Source: Dyadobacter arcticus
GTDB taxonomy: Bacteria; Bacteroidota; Bacteroidia; Cytophagales; Spirosomataceae
Reading direction: 5' to 3'
Assembly (NCBI RefSeq): GCF_011762185.1
Contig: NZ_JAASQJ010000002.1
Location: forward strand, 1-64,000
Length of the DNA stretch: 64,000 nt
Positions 53,838 to 62,646 of the stretch are shown piece after piece. A program made the position numbers and the translations under genes. The notes under the pieces are model-generated. The model saw only the letters and a program-made list of their open reading frames with translations, searched no databases and was not told the origin of the DNA. Numbering within the stretch: the stretch's first letter is position 1; each line of letters begins with the position of its first letter.

Positions 53838-53865
53838 ATAGCAAGTATTTGCTATTGCGCAATGT
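53838..53865 (+). promoter_or_regulatory. Putative operator, copy 1 (ATAGCAA-N4-TTGCTAT)
   Basis: Inverted repeat ATAGCAA (53838-53844), GTAT, TTGCTAT (53849-53855), followed by TGCGCAATGT, where ATTGCGCAAT (53854-53863) is itself a perfect 10-base palindrome. It lies 135 bases before the GEVED gene. A 25-of-28 match occurs at 62562-62589. Confidence 0.65.
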
Positions 53866-53999
53866 GTACCATTTGCTGTTTTTTGTATCGCAACTTACTG
53901 CTTGTAGTCTAGAAATACTTATTGGAACAAAAGCCAACTGACTGCTGTAAGAACTCGCCTGATAGGACAATTTTCACAAAAGACATAAACTACGCTCGG

Positions 54000-56900
54000 A
54001 TGAAAACCAAACTCTACTTCACATTTTTTTTAATTCTCTTGTGCTTTGCTGGTAGCAGCATTGTTCACGCACAAACTTATTGCGCCTCCTGGGGTGGCGG
54101 TACCCAGGATATCGTAAACGTGGAGATCGGCACATTAAGCAATTCTTCAACATGTAATCAATCGGCTGGCGCTGGATCTGTGCCGGGTAGTTATTCGAAT
54201 TACATCGATCTTGCTGCCCCGGATCTTATGCAATTTAAAACTGTTCCTATTTCGATCGGCGTCGCCTATTGCACCGGTTTTCAATCGGTAACAACTTCAA
54301 TTTGGGTCGACTATAACCATGATGGCAGTTTCGGGGCTGGTGAACTTGCGTATCGCTCGGGGTCAATCTTCGAACCAAGCCATACTGTAACGGGTACAAT
54401 CACTATTCCGGGAAGTGCATTGTTAGGCCCGACACGAATGCGGGTTATTACTGCAGCAACTGGAAATGTAGAACCTTGCGGCAGTTACAATGGTGGTGAA
54501 ACAGAAGATTATACAGTGAATATTGTATCACCACCATTTTGCAATGGTGCACCTGCACCGGGAAATACCCTAGCGAGTCAAACAACTGCTTGCCTCAATG
54601 GAACCATTGATCTCTCGTTTTCATCATCTTCCGCACTGAATAGTGGTGATGCTGCCGGGTTTACTTATCAGTGGTTCAATAATGCCGGTCCGATTGCAGG
54701 CGCTACCAGCCCTACCTACACAGCAACCGTTACATCCGCAGACAATTTTTATTGTCAAGTCACATGTAGCCAAAGTGGCCAAACGGGTCAATCAACTCCG
54801 ATTGCGATTGGTTTGACACCGTTTTATGCATGCTATTGCGCTTCTATTGCTACCAATACCACAGGTCTGGACATTTTTAATGTAACGGCAGGAACACTAA
54901 ACAACACCTCTGACCTTTCTCAAACCGGAGGGCCCGGATCCATTTTAAATAGATATTCCAATTACACCACGCTGGTGGCGGCTCCGGTCTTTAATCAGCA
55001 GGCTACGATTCCATTCTCAATACAAGTTGCGGAAAACAGCGGTAATGCCTCAACTTCCATCTGGATCGATTACAATCAGAATGGCATTTTCGAAAATCCA
55101 GGTGAAAGAGTATATCAAACATCGCAACCAAATTCTGGCAACCATACAATTAACGGTTCTTTCACGATTCCTTTAAGCGCTTTAACAGGCATCACAGGAA
55201 TGAGAGTCGTTTCAAATGCCGGTCAAAATCCGGTAAGCTCTGCTTGTGAAGGCTATACTGCGGGCGAAACCGAAGATTATTTAGTAAATATTGGAGAAAT
55301 TCCTGCATGCAGCGGCGACCCGATCCAAACCAAAACAATCGCTACACAACTTCCCGTTTGCCCGGAAGCAAGGTATACCTTCTCACTCAGTCCTGCGATT
55401 ATTACTGCCGGTAACACGTATCAATGGTATAATGACGCCGGACCGATTGCGGGTGCAACCGACGAAACATATACGGCAACCATTACAAGTCCGGACAATT
55501 TTTATTGTGAAGTAACCTGTTCCAATGGCTCAAAGAAAACAAGATCAATCCCAGTTTCTGTCTTGACATGCTATTGCACTTCTGCCGCGAATAGCGGACC
55601 AACATTAGATGTTACTAATGTAACCGCGGGAACATTAAACCATTCAACTAACTTTTCTCAAACCGGCGGACCTGGATCAGTGTTGGGTGCTTATTCCGAC
55701 TTTACAACCGTAGTGGATGCGCCCGTATTTAATCAACTGGCAACGATCCCGTTTTCAGTATCCGCAGGCGGGACTTCCTCTTATTTCCACATTGCTATCT
55801 GGATAGACTATAACCGTAATGGCACCTTTGAAAGTCCGGATGAATTTATACATCAAGTAAGAGGTTTTCAGAATTTGACCACAACTGGCTCATTTATCAT
55901 TCCTAAAACCGCATTATTAGGTATCACCCGTATGCGGGTCATTACCTCTGTTGGCCTGACTCCGCTTAATTCCGCCTGCCAAAATTATGGTCAGGGGGAA
56001 ACCGAAGATTATCTGATCAACATTGTACCACCTCCTGCTTGCACCGACAGCCCATTACAACTGAATGCAGTAGCTACGCAAAACCCGGTTTGCCCGGAGG
56101 TGAGTTTTACTTTTTCGCTCAGTCCTACTATCGTTACCTCCAATAATACCTACCAATGGTACAATAATGCTGGTCCGATTGCAGGTGCTACGAATGAAAC
56201 ATATACTGCGACAATCACAGGTCCTGACAATTTTTACTGCAGTGTAACCTGTCCAACCAGCGAAAACACAACCATATCGACACCGGTTGCTGTGAATGAT
56301 ACCTTTCTTTATTGTCCGTGCACCTCTGCTTCCGATACTGAATCAGGTTCGGACATATTTAATGTAACGATTGCTGAATTAAACAATTCCTCCGACTGTA
56401 GCCAATCCGGAGGTCCGGGCTCTATCCGTAACAGGTATTCAAATTACACACCCCTGGTAGCTGCTCCGAACCTTACCATATTAAATACTATTCCGATCTC
56501 TATTCGAATGGGTCAGTGTGGATCTTTTGGTTTAAGTGCAACATCTGTTTGGATCGATTACAACCATAATGGTAGCTTTGATGCGCCAGGGGAAAGAGTG
56601 TATTTCTCATCAAATAACTTTTCCCCGGACTATACATTGACGGGTTCCATCTCAATTCCGGAAACTGCTTTGCCAGGATTAACGCGCATGAGAGTCATAT
56701 CCGGTAACGGGGGAATAGGTGATTCTGCTTGCGGAGGTTATGACAGTGGTGAAACGGAAGATTATTTTGTGAATATCGTTGCTCCGACTTGTAGCGGTAA
56801 CGTCTCTCTCCCTACAGCCGCAACCACAAATACGCAAAATGTAGCCACAACACCTCTGGTAGCTAATAATTGTGAATATATTGCCAAAGTCGTGCCCACA

Positions 56901-57851
56901 AACGGCTTTACGGATGCTACTGTTAAAAGCTGGCTTGAAACAATCCCGCCTTTTAAATATGTGCCGCGGCATTATGAGATTACACCAGCCACTAACGCAA
57001 ACACGGCAACCGGCATAATAACCTTGTACTTCTCACAAGCCGATTTCGATGCCTACAATGAAACCATTACAGCTGGTCTGTTGCCAACCGGCCCAAATGA
57101 TGTCTCGGGTATTGATAACTTCCAGATTGTTAAATTTTCAGGGTCCAGTCCGACAGGCTTGAACTACCCCGGGCCGCCTTCATCTATCCCAACCGACGCA
57201 AATTCCTGGAATGAAGGAGATTATACATTTGTTTGGAATCCAATCAATTCCATTTGGGAAGTGACATTCCCTGTAACCGGATTTAGTGGCTTTATAGCGA
57301 AATCAATTGAACAATCTTTACCAGTTACATTGACTTCTTTCACAGGGAAAGCCGTAGAGAAAAGCAATGAGCTTACCTGGCAAACCAGCTCAGAAGTTAA
57401 TTTCAGCCATTTCGAGATTCAAAGGAGCGCGAATGCAAAAACATTTGAGAAAATCGGTGAGTTAGCATCGGATAAATCACGAATCTACACCTTCCTTGAT
57501 TCCAATTCACCTCGCGGAAAAGCATATTACCGCCTAAAAATGATAGATCTGGATACTAAATACAGTTTTTCTAAAATGATTGCAATAGGCGGTGACACAG
57601 AGGAATCCGTAGTCGGCAATGTTTACCCCAACCCAAGTACTGGTAAAGGATATATTGAAATTAATGCAATAACGAAAGGCACCTGGAATATAACCTATTA
57701 TGATTTGGCAGGGAGAGTGCGATCGAACAAGAGTAAAATTTTACAAGCTGGGTTGAATATCATTACGATAGACAAGCTGTCTCCTGGTTTAAACATTTTG
57801 AAGTTTGACAACGGAAGTATTTCCGAGACCAGGAAAGTAGTAAAAGAGTAG
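54000..57851 (+). CDS. Large secreted protein with four GEVED domains and T9SS type A sorting signal
   Basis: A 1283-residue surface protein. The start at 54000 (MKTKLYFTFFLILLCF) gives a signal peptide ending HAQ; an upstream ATG adds 26 residues before it. Four GEVED domains (about 30-180, 280-432, 524-677 and 772-927) each show SIWVDYNxxGxF, TRMRV and GETEDYxVNI; three Ig-like segments with YQWYNNAGPIAGAT-like repeats lie between them. A Fn3-like block follows (VTLTSFTGKAVEKSNELTWQ) and the type A sorting domain (NVYPNPSTGKGYIEINA to the end). GEVED proteins are adhesin-like or bind proteases; the role here is unknown. Followed 23 bases later by the collar genes. Confidence 0.92.
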   Translation: MKTKLYFTFFLILLCFAGSSIVHAQTYCASWGGGTQDIVNVEIGTLSNSSTCNQSAGAGSVPGSYSNYIDLAAPDLMQFKTVPISIGVAYCTGFQSVTTSIWVDYNHDGSFGAGELAYRSGSIFEPSHTVTGTITIPGSALLGPTRMRVITAATGNVEPCGSYNGGETEDYTVNIVSPPFCNGAPAPGNTLASQTTACLNGTIDLSFSSSSALNSGDAAGFTYQWFNNAGPIAGATSPTYTATVTSADNFYCQVTCSQSGQTGQSTPIAIGLTPFYACYCASIATNTTGLDIFNVTAGTLNNTSDLSQTGGPGSILNRYSNYTTLVAAPVFNQQATIPFSIQVAENSGNASTSIWIDYNQNGIFENPGERVYQTSQPNSGNHTINGSFTIPLSALTGITGMRVVSNAGQNPVSSACEGYTAGETEDYLVNIGEIPACSGDPIQTKTIATQLPVCPEARYTFSLSPAIITAGNTYQWYNDAGPIAGATDETYTATITSPDNFYCEVTCSNGSKKTRSIPVSVLTCYCTSAANSGPTLDVTNVTAGTLNHSTNFSQTGGPGSVLGAYSDFTTVVDAPVFNQLATIPFSVSAGGTSSYFHIAIWIDYNRNGTFESPDEFIHQVRGFQNLTTTGSFIIPKTALLGITRMRVITSVGLTPLNSACQNYGQGETEDYLINIVPPPACTDSPLQLNAVATQNPVCPEVSFTFSLSPTIVTSNNTYQWYNNAGPIAGATNETYTATITGPDNFYCSVTCPTSENTTISTPVAVNDTFLYCPCTSASDTESGSDIFNVTIAELNNSSDCSQSGGPGSIRNRYSNYTPLVAAPNLTILNTIPISIRMGQCGSFGLSATSVWIDYNHNGSFDAPGERVYFSSNNFSPDYTLTGSISIPETALPGLTRMRVISGNGGIGDSACGGYDSGETEDYFVNIVAPTCSGNVSLPTAATTNTQNVATTPLVANNCEYIAKVVPTNGFTDATVKSWLETIPPFKYVPRHYEITPATNANTATGIITLYFSQADFDAYNETITAGLLPTGPNDVSGIDNFQIVKFSGSSPTGLNYPGPPSSIPTDANSWNEGDYTFVWNPINSIWEVTFPVTGFSGFIAKSIEQSLPVTLTSFTGKAVEKSNELTWQTSSEVNFSHFEIQRSANAKTFEKIGELASDKSRIYTFLDSNSPRGKAYYRLKMIDLDTKYSFSKMIAIGGDTEESVVGNVYPNPSTGKGYIEINAITKGTWNITYYDLAGRVRSNKSKILQAGLNIITIDKLSPGLNILKFDNGSISETRKVVKE

Positions 57852-57874
57852 TGAAAAAATAACGATTTCTTGTC

Positions 57875-58177
57875 ATGGATTACCCTTATGTTGGCGAAAT
57901 CAAATTGTTCGCCGGGAGATTCGCGCCTGATGGCTGGTTGTTCTGTGATGGGAAGCTGCTTCCCATTGCAGAGAACCATTTTCTTTACCATGTGCTGGGG
58001 ACCACATACGGTGGCGACGGACAGGTCACATTTGCTCTGCCCGATCTGAGAAGGTGCATGCCAATTCATCAAGACGAGGGGCCCGGAGATGGGGAAAGGC
58101 CTTTTAATAACGGCGAGCCTTATCTGTATGTCAATTATATCATTTCACTCTACGGGATATACGCGCCAAAAAGTTGA
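57875..58177 (+). CDS. Miniature phage-tail-collar (microcystin-dependent-protein-like) protein 1
   Basis: A 100-residue protein that keeps the conserved head of the Collar/MdpB family, YVGEIKLFAGRFAPDGWLFC, then DGKLLPIAENHFLYHVLGTT, then YGGDGQVTFALPDLRRCMPI, and the hydrophobic C-terminal YVNYIISLYGIYAP. The usual middle (about 60 residues with ELPxHxH) is missing. No signal peptide. In phages the domain is part of short tail fibres; bacterial copies are often exported by contractile systems. It is 23 bases after the GEVED gene and 38 before a second copy, so the three are probably one unit. Confidence 0.8.
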   Translation: MDYPYVGEIKLFAGRFAPDGWLFCDGKLLPIAENHFLYHVLGTTYGGDGQVTFALPDLRRCMPIHQDEGPGDGERPFNNGEPYLYVNYIISLYGIYAPKS

Positions 58178-58215
58178 GCTAAGATCCATCCCTGATTTAC
58201 CTGAAACCTATAGTC

Positions 58216-58593
58216 ATGAGAGAACCCTTTCTGGCGGAAATTAAATTTGTTCCTGCACATGCCGCGCCCGAAGGCTGGGCCTGGTGTGATGGCCGGAAAC
58301 TGCGCATTGCAGAGCATCCGGCTTTGTTTGAACTGTTGGGAACCACCTTCGGCGGTGACGGCCAATATACATTCGCATTGCCTAATCTGGTCGGGCGTAA
58401 GCCAATTCACATAAAATTGCATGCAGAGATACTTGAATTGGCCAATCAGTCGTCGCGCCCGCGGGTCCTGGAAAGAAGCGATCAGCCACATCCTGCATGG
58501 CCAAACTACGAATCGACTTACTTCTGCATTGCACTGAAAGGCACTTTTCCATTAAGTAACAAAGCCCCGGACGTCAGACCAACCTTTCTCTGA
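58216..58593 (+). CDS. Miniature phage-tail-collar protein 2
   Basis: A 125-residue paralogue of the preceding gene. Its start FLAEIKFVPAHAAPEGWAWC, then DGRKLRIAEHPALFELLGTT and FGGDGQYTFALPNLVGRKPI align closely with the first copy; the C-terminal part (WPNYESTYFCIALKGTFPL) is again a shortened collar ending. The end overlaps the convergent response-regulator gene by 20 bases. No other phage gene flanks it. Confidence 0.8.
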   Translation: MREPFLAEIKFVPAHAAPEGWAWCDGRKLRIAEHPALFELLGTTFGGDGQYTFALPNLVGRKPIHIKLHAEILELANQSSRPRVLERSDQPHPAWPNYESTYFCIALKGTFPLSNKAPDVRPTFL

Positions 58594-59203
58594 TCGCCAG
58601 GCTCACCGCCTCGGTGGCGCTGTTGACGTAAAGCTTGTCATAGATATTGCGGATGTGGTTATTTACCGTGTTGTAAGCAATATTACATTCTGCGGCGATT
58701 AATTTGTAGCTGTAACCTTTAACCAAAAAACCTAATATGTGCTTTTCACGCTCGGTCAGGTGGTAATCTTTTTGGGTTGTCGTTTGGGTAGAAAAGTAAC
58801 GCAGGACTTTGGTAGCAATGCTGCCAGTCATAGGCGCACCCCCTTCAAGCGCCTCTCTCAAACTCTCAATAAACCTCTCCGGACTTGTTTTCTTTAACAA
58901 ATATCCGTTTGCACCGGCTTGCAGACTACCAAATATCCGCTCGTCTTCTTCAAAGTTCGTTTGGATAAGCACAGGTAATGCACCAAAATGCCTTCTTATC
59001 AGGATGGTTGCCTCTATGCCATTTGTTCCGGGCATATCGATGTCCATGAGCACAAGGTTGGGCTTCGATTCGGTAATGTTGGCCAGAAGATTATTGGCAT
59101 TAGGAAAAGTCCCGGTGCACTCAAAGCCGTCCGAGAGATTGAGGAGCATGGAAACGCTGCTCAATCTTTCCTGATTATCGTCGAAAATAACGATCCTTGA
59201 CGC
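58574..59203 (-). CDS. NarL/LuxR-type response regulator, partner of the upstream kinase
   Basis: A 209-residue regulator; start at 59203 (MASRIVIFDDNQERLSS), since an ATG 7 codons upstream adds only MLLTHC-like residues. Receiver: acidic D9/D10, phospho-acceptor D55 (LVLMDIDMPGTNGIEA), conserved Lys in GYLLKKTSPERF. DNA-binding LuxR domain: LTEREKHILGFLVKGYSYKL, then IAAECNIAYNTVNNHIRNIY. It is encoded 108 bases behind the giant kinase on the same strand, so the two form a two-component pair. It is the natural candidate to bind the ATAGCAA-N4-TTGCTAT sites. Confidence 0.93.
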   Translation of the reverse strand, partial: ASRIVIFDDNQERLSSVSMLLNLSDGFECTGTFPNANNLLANITESKPNLVLMDIDMPGTNGIEATILIRRHFGALPVLIQTNFEEDERIFGSLQAGANGYLLKKTSPERFIESLREALEGGAPMTGSIATKVLRYFSTQTTTQKDYHLTEREKHILGFLVKGYSYKLIAAECNIAYNTVNNHIRNIYDKLYVNSATEAVSLAIRERLV

Positions 59204-59282
59204 CATACAATGAGTTAATAGCAATTAATATGATCTTGAAATAAACAGGCTGCAAAATTAGCATGCGAATTGTTTCTACAAT

Positions 59283-59300
59283 ATAGCAAATACTAGTCAT
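59283..59300 (-). promoter_or_regulatory. Weak operator-like site upstream of the response regulator
   Basis: ATAGCAA at 59283-59289, then ATAC and TAGTCAT (59294-59300), which matches only 4 of 7 positions of the TTGCTAT half. It lies in the 86-base gap between the kinase and regulator genes. Half-site quality only. Confidence 0.35.
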
Positions 59301-59310
59301 CTTTATTTGG

Positions 59311-62300
59311 TTAGAAAACCAATGTAATAGTAGTACCGTCGTCGATAGCGGAGTGGATCGTAAGCTGGCCGTTCATCTGAGCCGCACGCTGATGCATATT
59401 GGCCAACCCATTGCCTTTTCTGATGAATTCAGGGTCAAACCCCCGGCCATTGTCTTTGATAATCAGTTTGATATGGCCGTCCTCGCGCGCTGTATATACT
59501 TCAACGGTGCTGGAATTGGAATATTTGGCAGCATTGTTCATCGCTTCTTTGAAAATCAAATATAGGTTTTTTCGTGTCTGCATATCCAATTTTTGGTTTT
59601 GGATCTGGCTATCCACTTCAAAACTGAAAGCAAACCCTTTGGATTCTGCCAATGTGCTGCCGAATTGAAACATGCGTGCAAATACGTCCTCGATCTGGTC
59701 ACTCCCAGCCTTGACACTCCATACGATATCACTAAGCCCCTCCTGAACCTGCTGGGCATTATCCTTTATTTTTTGAACCACCTGCTGATGTTCGGTTTTC
59801 TCCATTTGCATCAGCAACGCCTGGCTGTAAAAAGTAATGCTGCTCAGGGTGCTCCCGATCTCATCGTGCATATCTGCACTTATGCCATTGCGGATTTTTT
59901 GGATATCCATGATCTGCCGGAGCCGGTATTGATAAAAGAGGTAAATCAAAAAACCTACGACCAGCAAACTGAGAACGAAAAACCAAACCGATTTATACCA
60001 GGGTGTGAGCACACTGACGGGTGATTGCCATTCCTGGCTACTCCAGTCGGCGCCTCCCACGGAGACCTGCACTTTGAGCAAGTAATTTCCGGGTGGCAAA
60101 CTGTTAAAAAGTAATTTATTCCCATTTTCAAACATCTGCCAGCGATCATCCCCCCACCCTTCCAGCTTATAGCGAAATCGGTTCAATGAGGTGTTTTGGT
60201 AATCCGGGCTCATAAATGCAAAGGCAAAAAGGCGATCACCGGGGTTGAAAATGATCTGTTTACCGGCCTGATGGATGATAATCGTGTCGGTCTTGCTTAG
60301 ATCGGCATCGAATTTGGAATAGGAAATAAGCTGTAAGGCGCTTTCTTTTTTTGAGCTCAAATCCAGCTGCTCGGGATTGAATGCTACAACGCCGTTCAGG
60401 CCGCCGAAATAAAGGGTGCCGTCTCTCGATTTTAGATAGGACCCATGATTGAATTCCAGGTGTGGCAAACCGTCTGAAATTCCGTAGTTATGGAATTTTC
60501 TGGTTCGTGTGTTAAAGCGCGACAAACCTTTGTTGGTACTCAGCCAAAGATTTCCCCGCTGATCCGGCAGTGCCGCATAGATATTGTTATCAGGCAGGCC
60601 GTCATGCGTGGTAAAAAGCTGCGTTTTTTTGCTATCCACATCAATGCGGATCAACCCTTGCCCGCTTGCCGCCCACAATGCATTTTCAAACCATACAGTG
60701 TGGAAAATTTGTAAAGCCGGAAGTTTGATCTTGTCTCCGGCTGTCTGTCCATAATGTTCATAAATGCTCGCATCTTGATTCAGAACGTATAAGCCATTCG
60801 TAGTACTGACTAAAACGCGGTTTTTTTTCCACGGCATAAAGTTGTTGACGCGTTCATTTTTGATATAGCGCCCGGCTTTATCATTTAAAAGATCGGGCTT
60901 CAGGTCCCGCGTACCGATAATGCCCATTCCACCCCAGGTGCCTGTCCAAAAGGTGGAATCATTGAGTTTGTAAAAGGAAGTAAATCCGCGTCCGCTAACA
61001 AACGGAAATTCCACCGCATGATAAGCCTCGGTCTCCGGATCAATTTTCAGGAACTGTGTGCCGTCCGTCACCGCATAAACCTCGTCTTTGGTAAAGAGTA
61101 CCTTATACGGGATCACCATTTCATTTGAAATCTTGGTCTGGCTGTGCAGCTGCATGTGTCTGCTCAGGTGTGTTATGGGATCAATTTGATGAAGTAAGTA
61201 TTGTAAACCATTTCGGTTATAACCATAGGAACACGCCCAAATCATACCGGAATTATCCTCAGTAATGCCCCTTACGCTGCTGCCGATATCGCCCGTCTTT
61301 TCCAAAGGGACACTCATGTATCTCCTGAAAATTTCTTCGGTGAGTGTTACTTTAATGAGACCGTCGACGCCTGCCACCCAAAAACTGCCGTCCGCGCTCA
61401 AACAGGCACCGAAAAAGAAAATATCCGCACCCGATTTTTGCAGCAGGCGGGTCGTGAGATTTGTGAACTGACCCGTCACTTGATTTAAAAAACCAATCTC
61501 TTTGGAAGATTTATACCACTTATAACTGTTCTTATAAGCATAAATAAAATCAGGGGCTATCGGGGAGTCAATGTCTGTAACAGGACTGAAAATTCGCGTT
61601 CCGAGCGCATAATGACGGATCCGGAATTTCTTACTGGTTTTATGCTTGTAATATATTTGCAATGTATCAGCATCGGACTGCACAACATTGAATACGCTGA
61701 AATGGCGGGAATCCATCTCCTCTGCCAATAGATTGGTCCGGTTAACCAGATATGCTTTTTCATCGATTTCGTCCAGAAAAGTACTGTCGCTGAATGCATA
61801 TCGCCTGTTTTTCCCATCCATAAATAGTTTGGTCACCTGGCTTCCAACAGCAGCAGAATGTCCGGCGTCGGTTGGTGGGGTGTACAGGGCCACGGGGAGG
61901 TAATCCTTATTGATTTTAGTCAGCTTACCCCGCGGTATTGACACCCAGGCATTTTGATCATTGTCAAAAAAAATATCCAGATTTTGCCTGGAACCAACAC
62001 CCTTCAAAATTTTTGAAGGATCAATAGTCTTGCAGGTCAGATCAAGGGGATTGATAATGCTGAAGCCGCTATTATGTGCTACCCAAATATTGCCTTTCGG
62101 CCCTGTCCTTATCTGGTTGATCAAGGTGCCACCGCCCAGAGAACGGGTGAGCATTGCAGTAAAGTTTTGAAAATTATATCCATCATAACGCCAAAGCTCC
62201 TGACCAGTAGCCACCCACATAAATCCCCTGCCATCCTGGGCCAGTGAACGCGTATTCCGGCTTGGCAAACCCTGCTCAGGACCAAACAGCTGAATATTCA

Positions 62301-62427
62301 CACGCGTTTGCGGTGCCTGCGCAAGGCAGATGTTTGTAACAATCAGAAATATGAAAGATAGCAGGCCATACAAATGGGGTTTTATACAAGACAAATTCAA
62401 CTGGAACTGTAAAAGTCTGCACAGCAT
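59311..62427 (-). CDS. Sensor histidine kinase with beta-propeller ligand domain
   Basis: A 1038-residue membrane sensor. Signal/anchor and Sec-type start (LLSFIFLIVTNICLAQA); then two seven-bladed Reg_prop propellers (about 45-700; GLPSRNTRSLAQDGRGFMWV, GLPDNNIYAALPDQRGNLWL), a Y_Y_Y domain (about 720-800), one membrane segment (VWFFVLSLLVVGFLIYLFY, near 815-833), HisKA_3 with phospho-acceptor H854 (ADMHDEIGSTLSSITF) and a HATPase_c with NNAAKYS and DNGRGFDPEF. These sensors read polysaccharide or peptide fragments in the periplasm. The cytoplasmic end lacks a fused regulator, so the NarL-type gene following it is the partner. Confidence 0.95.
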   Translation of the reverse strand: MLCRLLQFQLNLSCIKPHLYGLLSFIFLIVTNICLAQAPQTRVNIQLFGPEQGLPSRNTRSLAQDGRGFMWVATGQELWRYDGYNFQNFTAMLTRSLGGGTLINQIRTGPKGNIWVAHNSGFSIINPLDLTCKTIDPSKILKGVGSRQNLDIFFDNDQNAWVSIPRGKLTKINKDYLPVALYTPPTDAGHSAAVGSQVTKLFMDGKNRRYAFSDSTFLDEIDEKAYLVNRTNLLAEEMDSRHFSVFNVVQSDADTLQIYYKHKTSKKFRIRHYALGTRIFSPVTDIDSPIAPDFIYAYKNSYKWYKSSKEIGFLNQVTGQFTNLTTRLLQKSGADIFFFGACLSADGSFWVAGVDGLIKVTLTEEIFRRYMSVPLEKTGDIGSSVRGITEDNSGMIWACSYGYNRNGLQYLLHQIDPITHLSRHMQLHSQTKISNEMVIPYKVLFTKDEVYAVTDGTQFLKIDPETEAYHAVEFPFVSGRGFTSFYKLNDSTFWTGTWGGMGIIGTRDLKPDLLNDKAGRYIKNERVNNFMPWKKNRVLVSTTNGLYVLNQDASIYEHYGQTAGDKIKLPALQIFHTVWFENALWAASGQGLIRIDVDSKKTQLFTTHDGLPDNNIYAALPDQRGNLWLSTNKGLSRFNTRTRKFHNYGISDGLPHLEFNHGSYLKSRDGTLYFGGLNGVVAFNPEQLDLSSKKESALQLISYSKFDADLSKTDTIIIHQAGKQIIFNPGDRLFAFAFMSPDYQNTSLNRFRYKLEGWGDDRWQMFENGNKLLFNSLPPGNYLLKVQVSVGGADWSSQEWQSPVSVLTPWYKSVWFFVLSLLVVGFLIYLFYQYRLRQIMDIQKIRNGISADMHDEIGSTLSSITFYSQALLMQMEKTEHQQVVQKIKDNAQQVQEGLSDIVWSVKAGSDQIEDVFARMFQFGSTLAESKGFAFSFEVDSQIQNQKLDMQTRKNLYLIFKEAMNNAAKYSNSSTVEVYTAREDGHIKLIIKDNGRGFDPEFIRKGNGLANMHQRAAQMNGQLTIHSAIDDGTTITLVF

Positions 62428-62561
62428 GAAAAGACAGGAAGTGTTTGTAAGGCGTATGTAACTGTATATATACCTTTAAAGTAGATTATTCGATCAAATG
62501 ACATACATTCTTTTTCCTAACCACCTGCCACAACGGCGAATACAGGGTTAAATCACCTGAT

Positions 62562-62589
62562 ATAGCAATAATTTGCTATTGTGCAATGT
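62562..62589 (+). promoter_or_regulatory. Putative operator, copy 2 (ATAGCAA-N4-TTGCTAT)
   Basis: Inverted repeat ATAGCAA (62562-62568), TAAT, TTGCTAT (62573-62579), followed by TGTGCAATGT. It lies 57 bases before the ScyD-like gene (+) and 134 bases from the start of the divergent kinase gene. It matches copy 1 at 25 of 28 positions; the differences are two central bases and C/T at position 21. Confidence 0.65.
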
Positions 62590-62646
62590 CGCGCTCCTAT
62601 CGTCTTTTGCACTAAGATTTTACTCAACGTTTTTTTCTAAACCAAC

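Noticed and set aside
57875-58593. Prophage tail module
   Set aside because: No terminase, capsid, baseplate, integrase or lysis gene is near; only two shortened collar domains.
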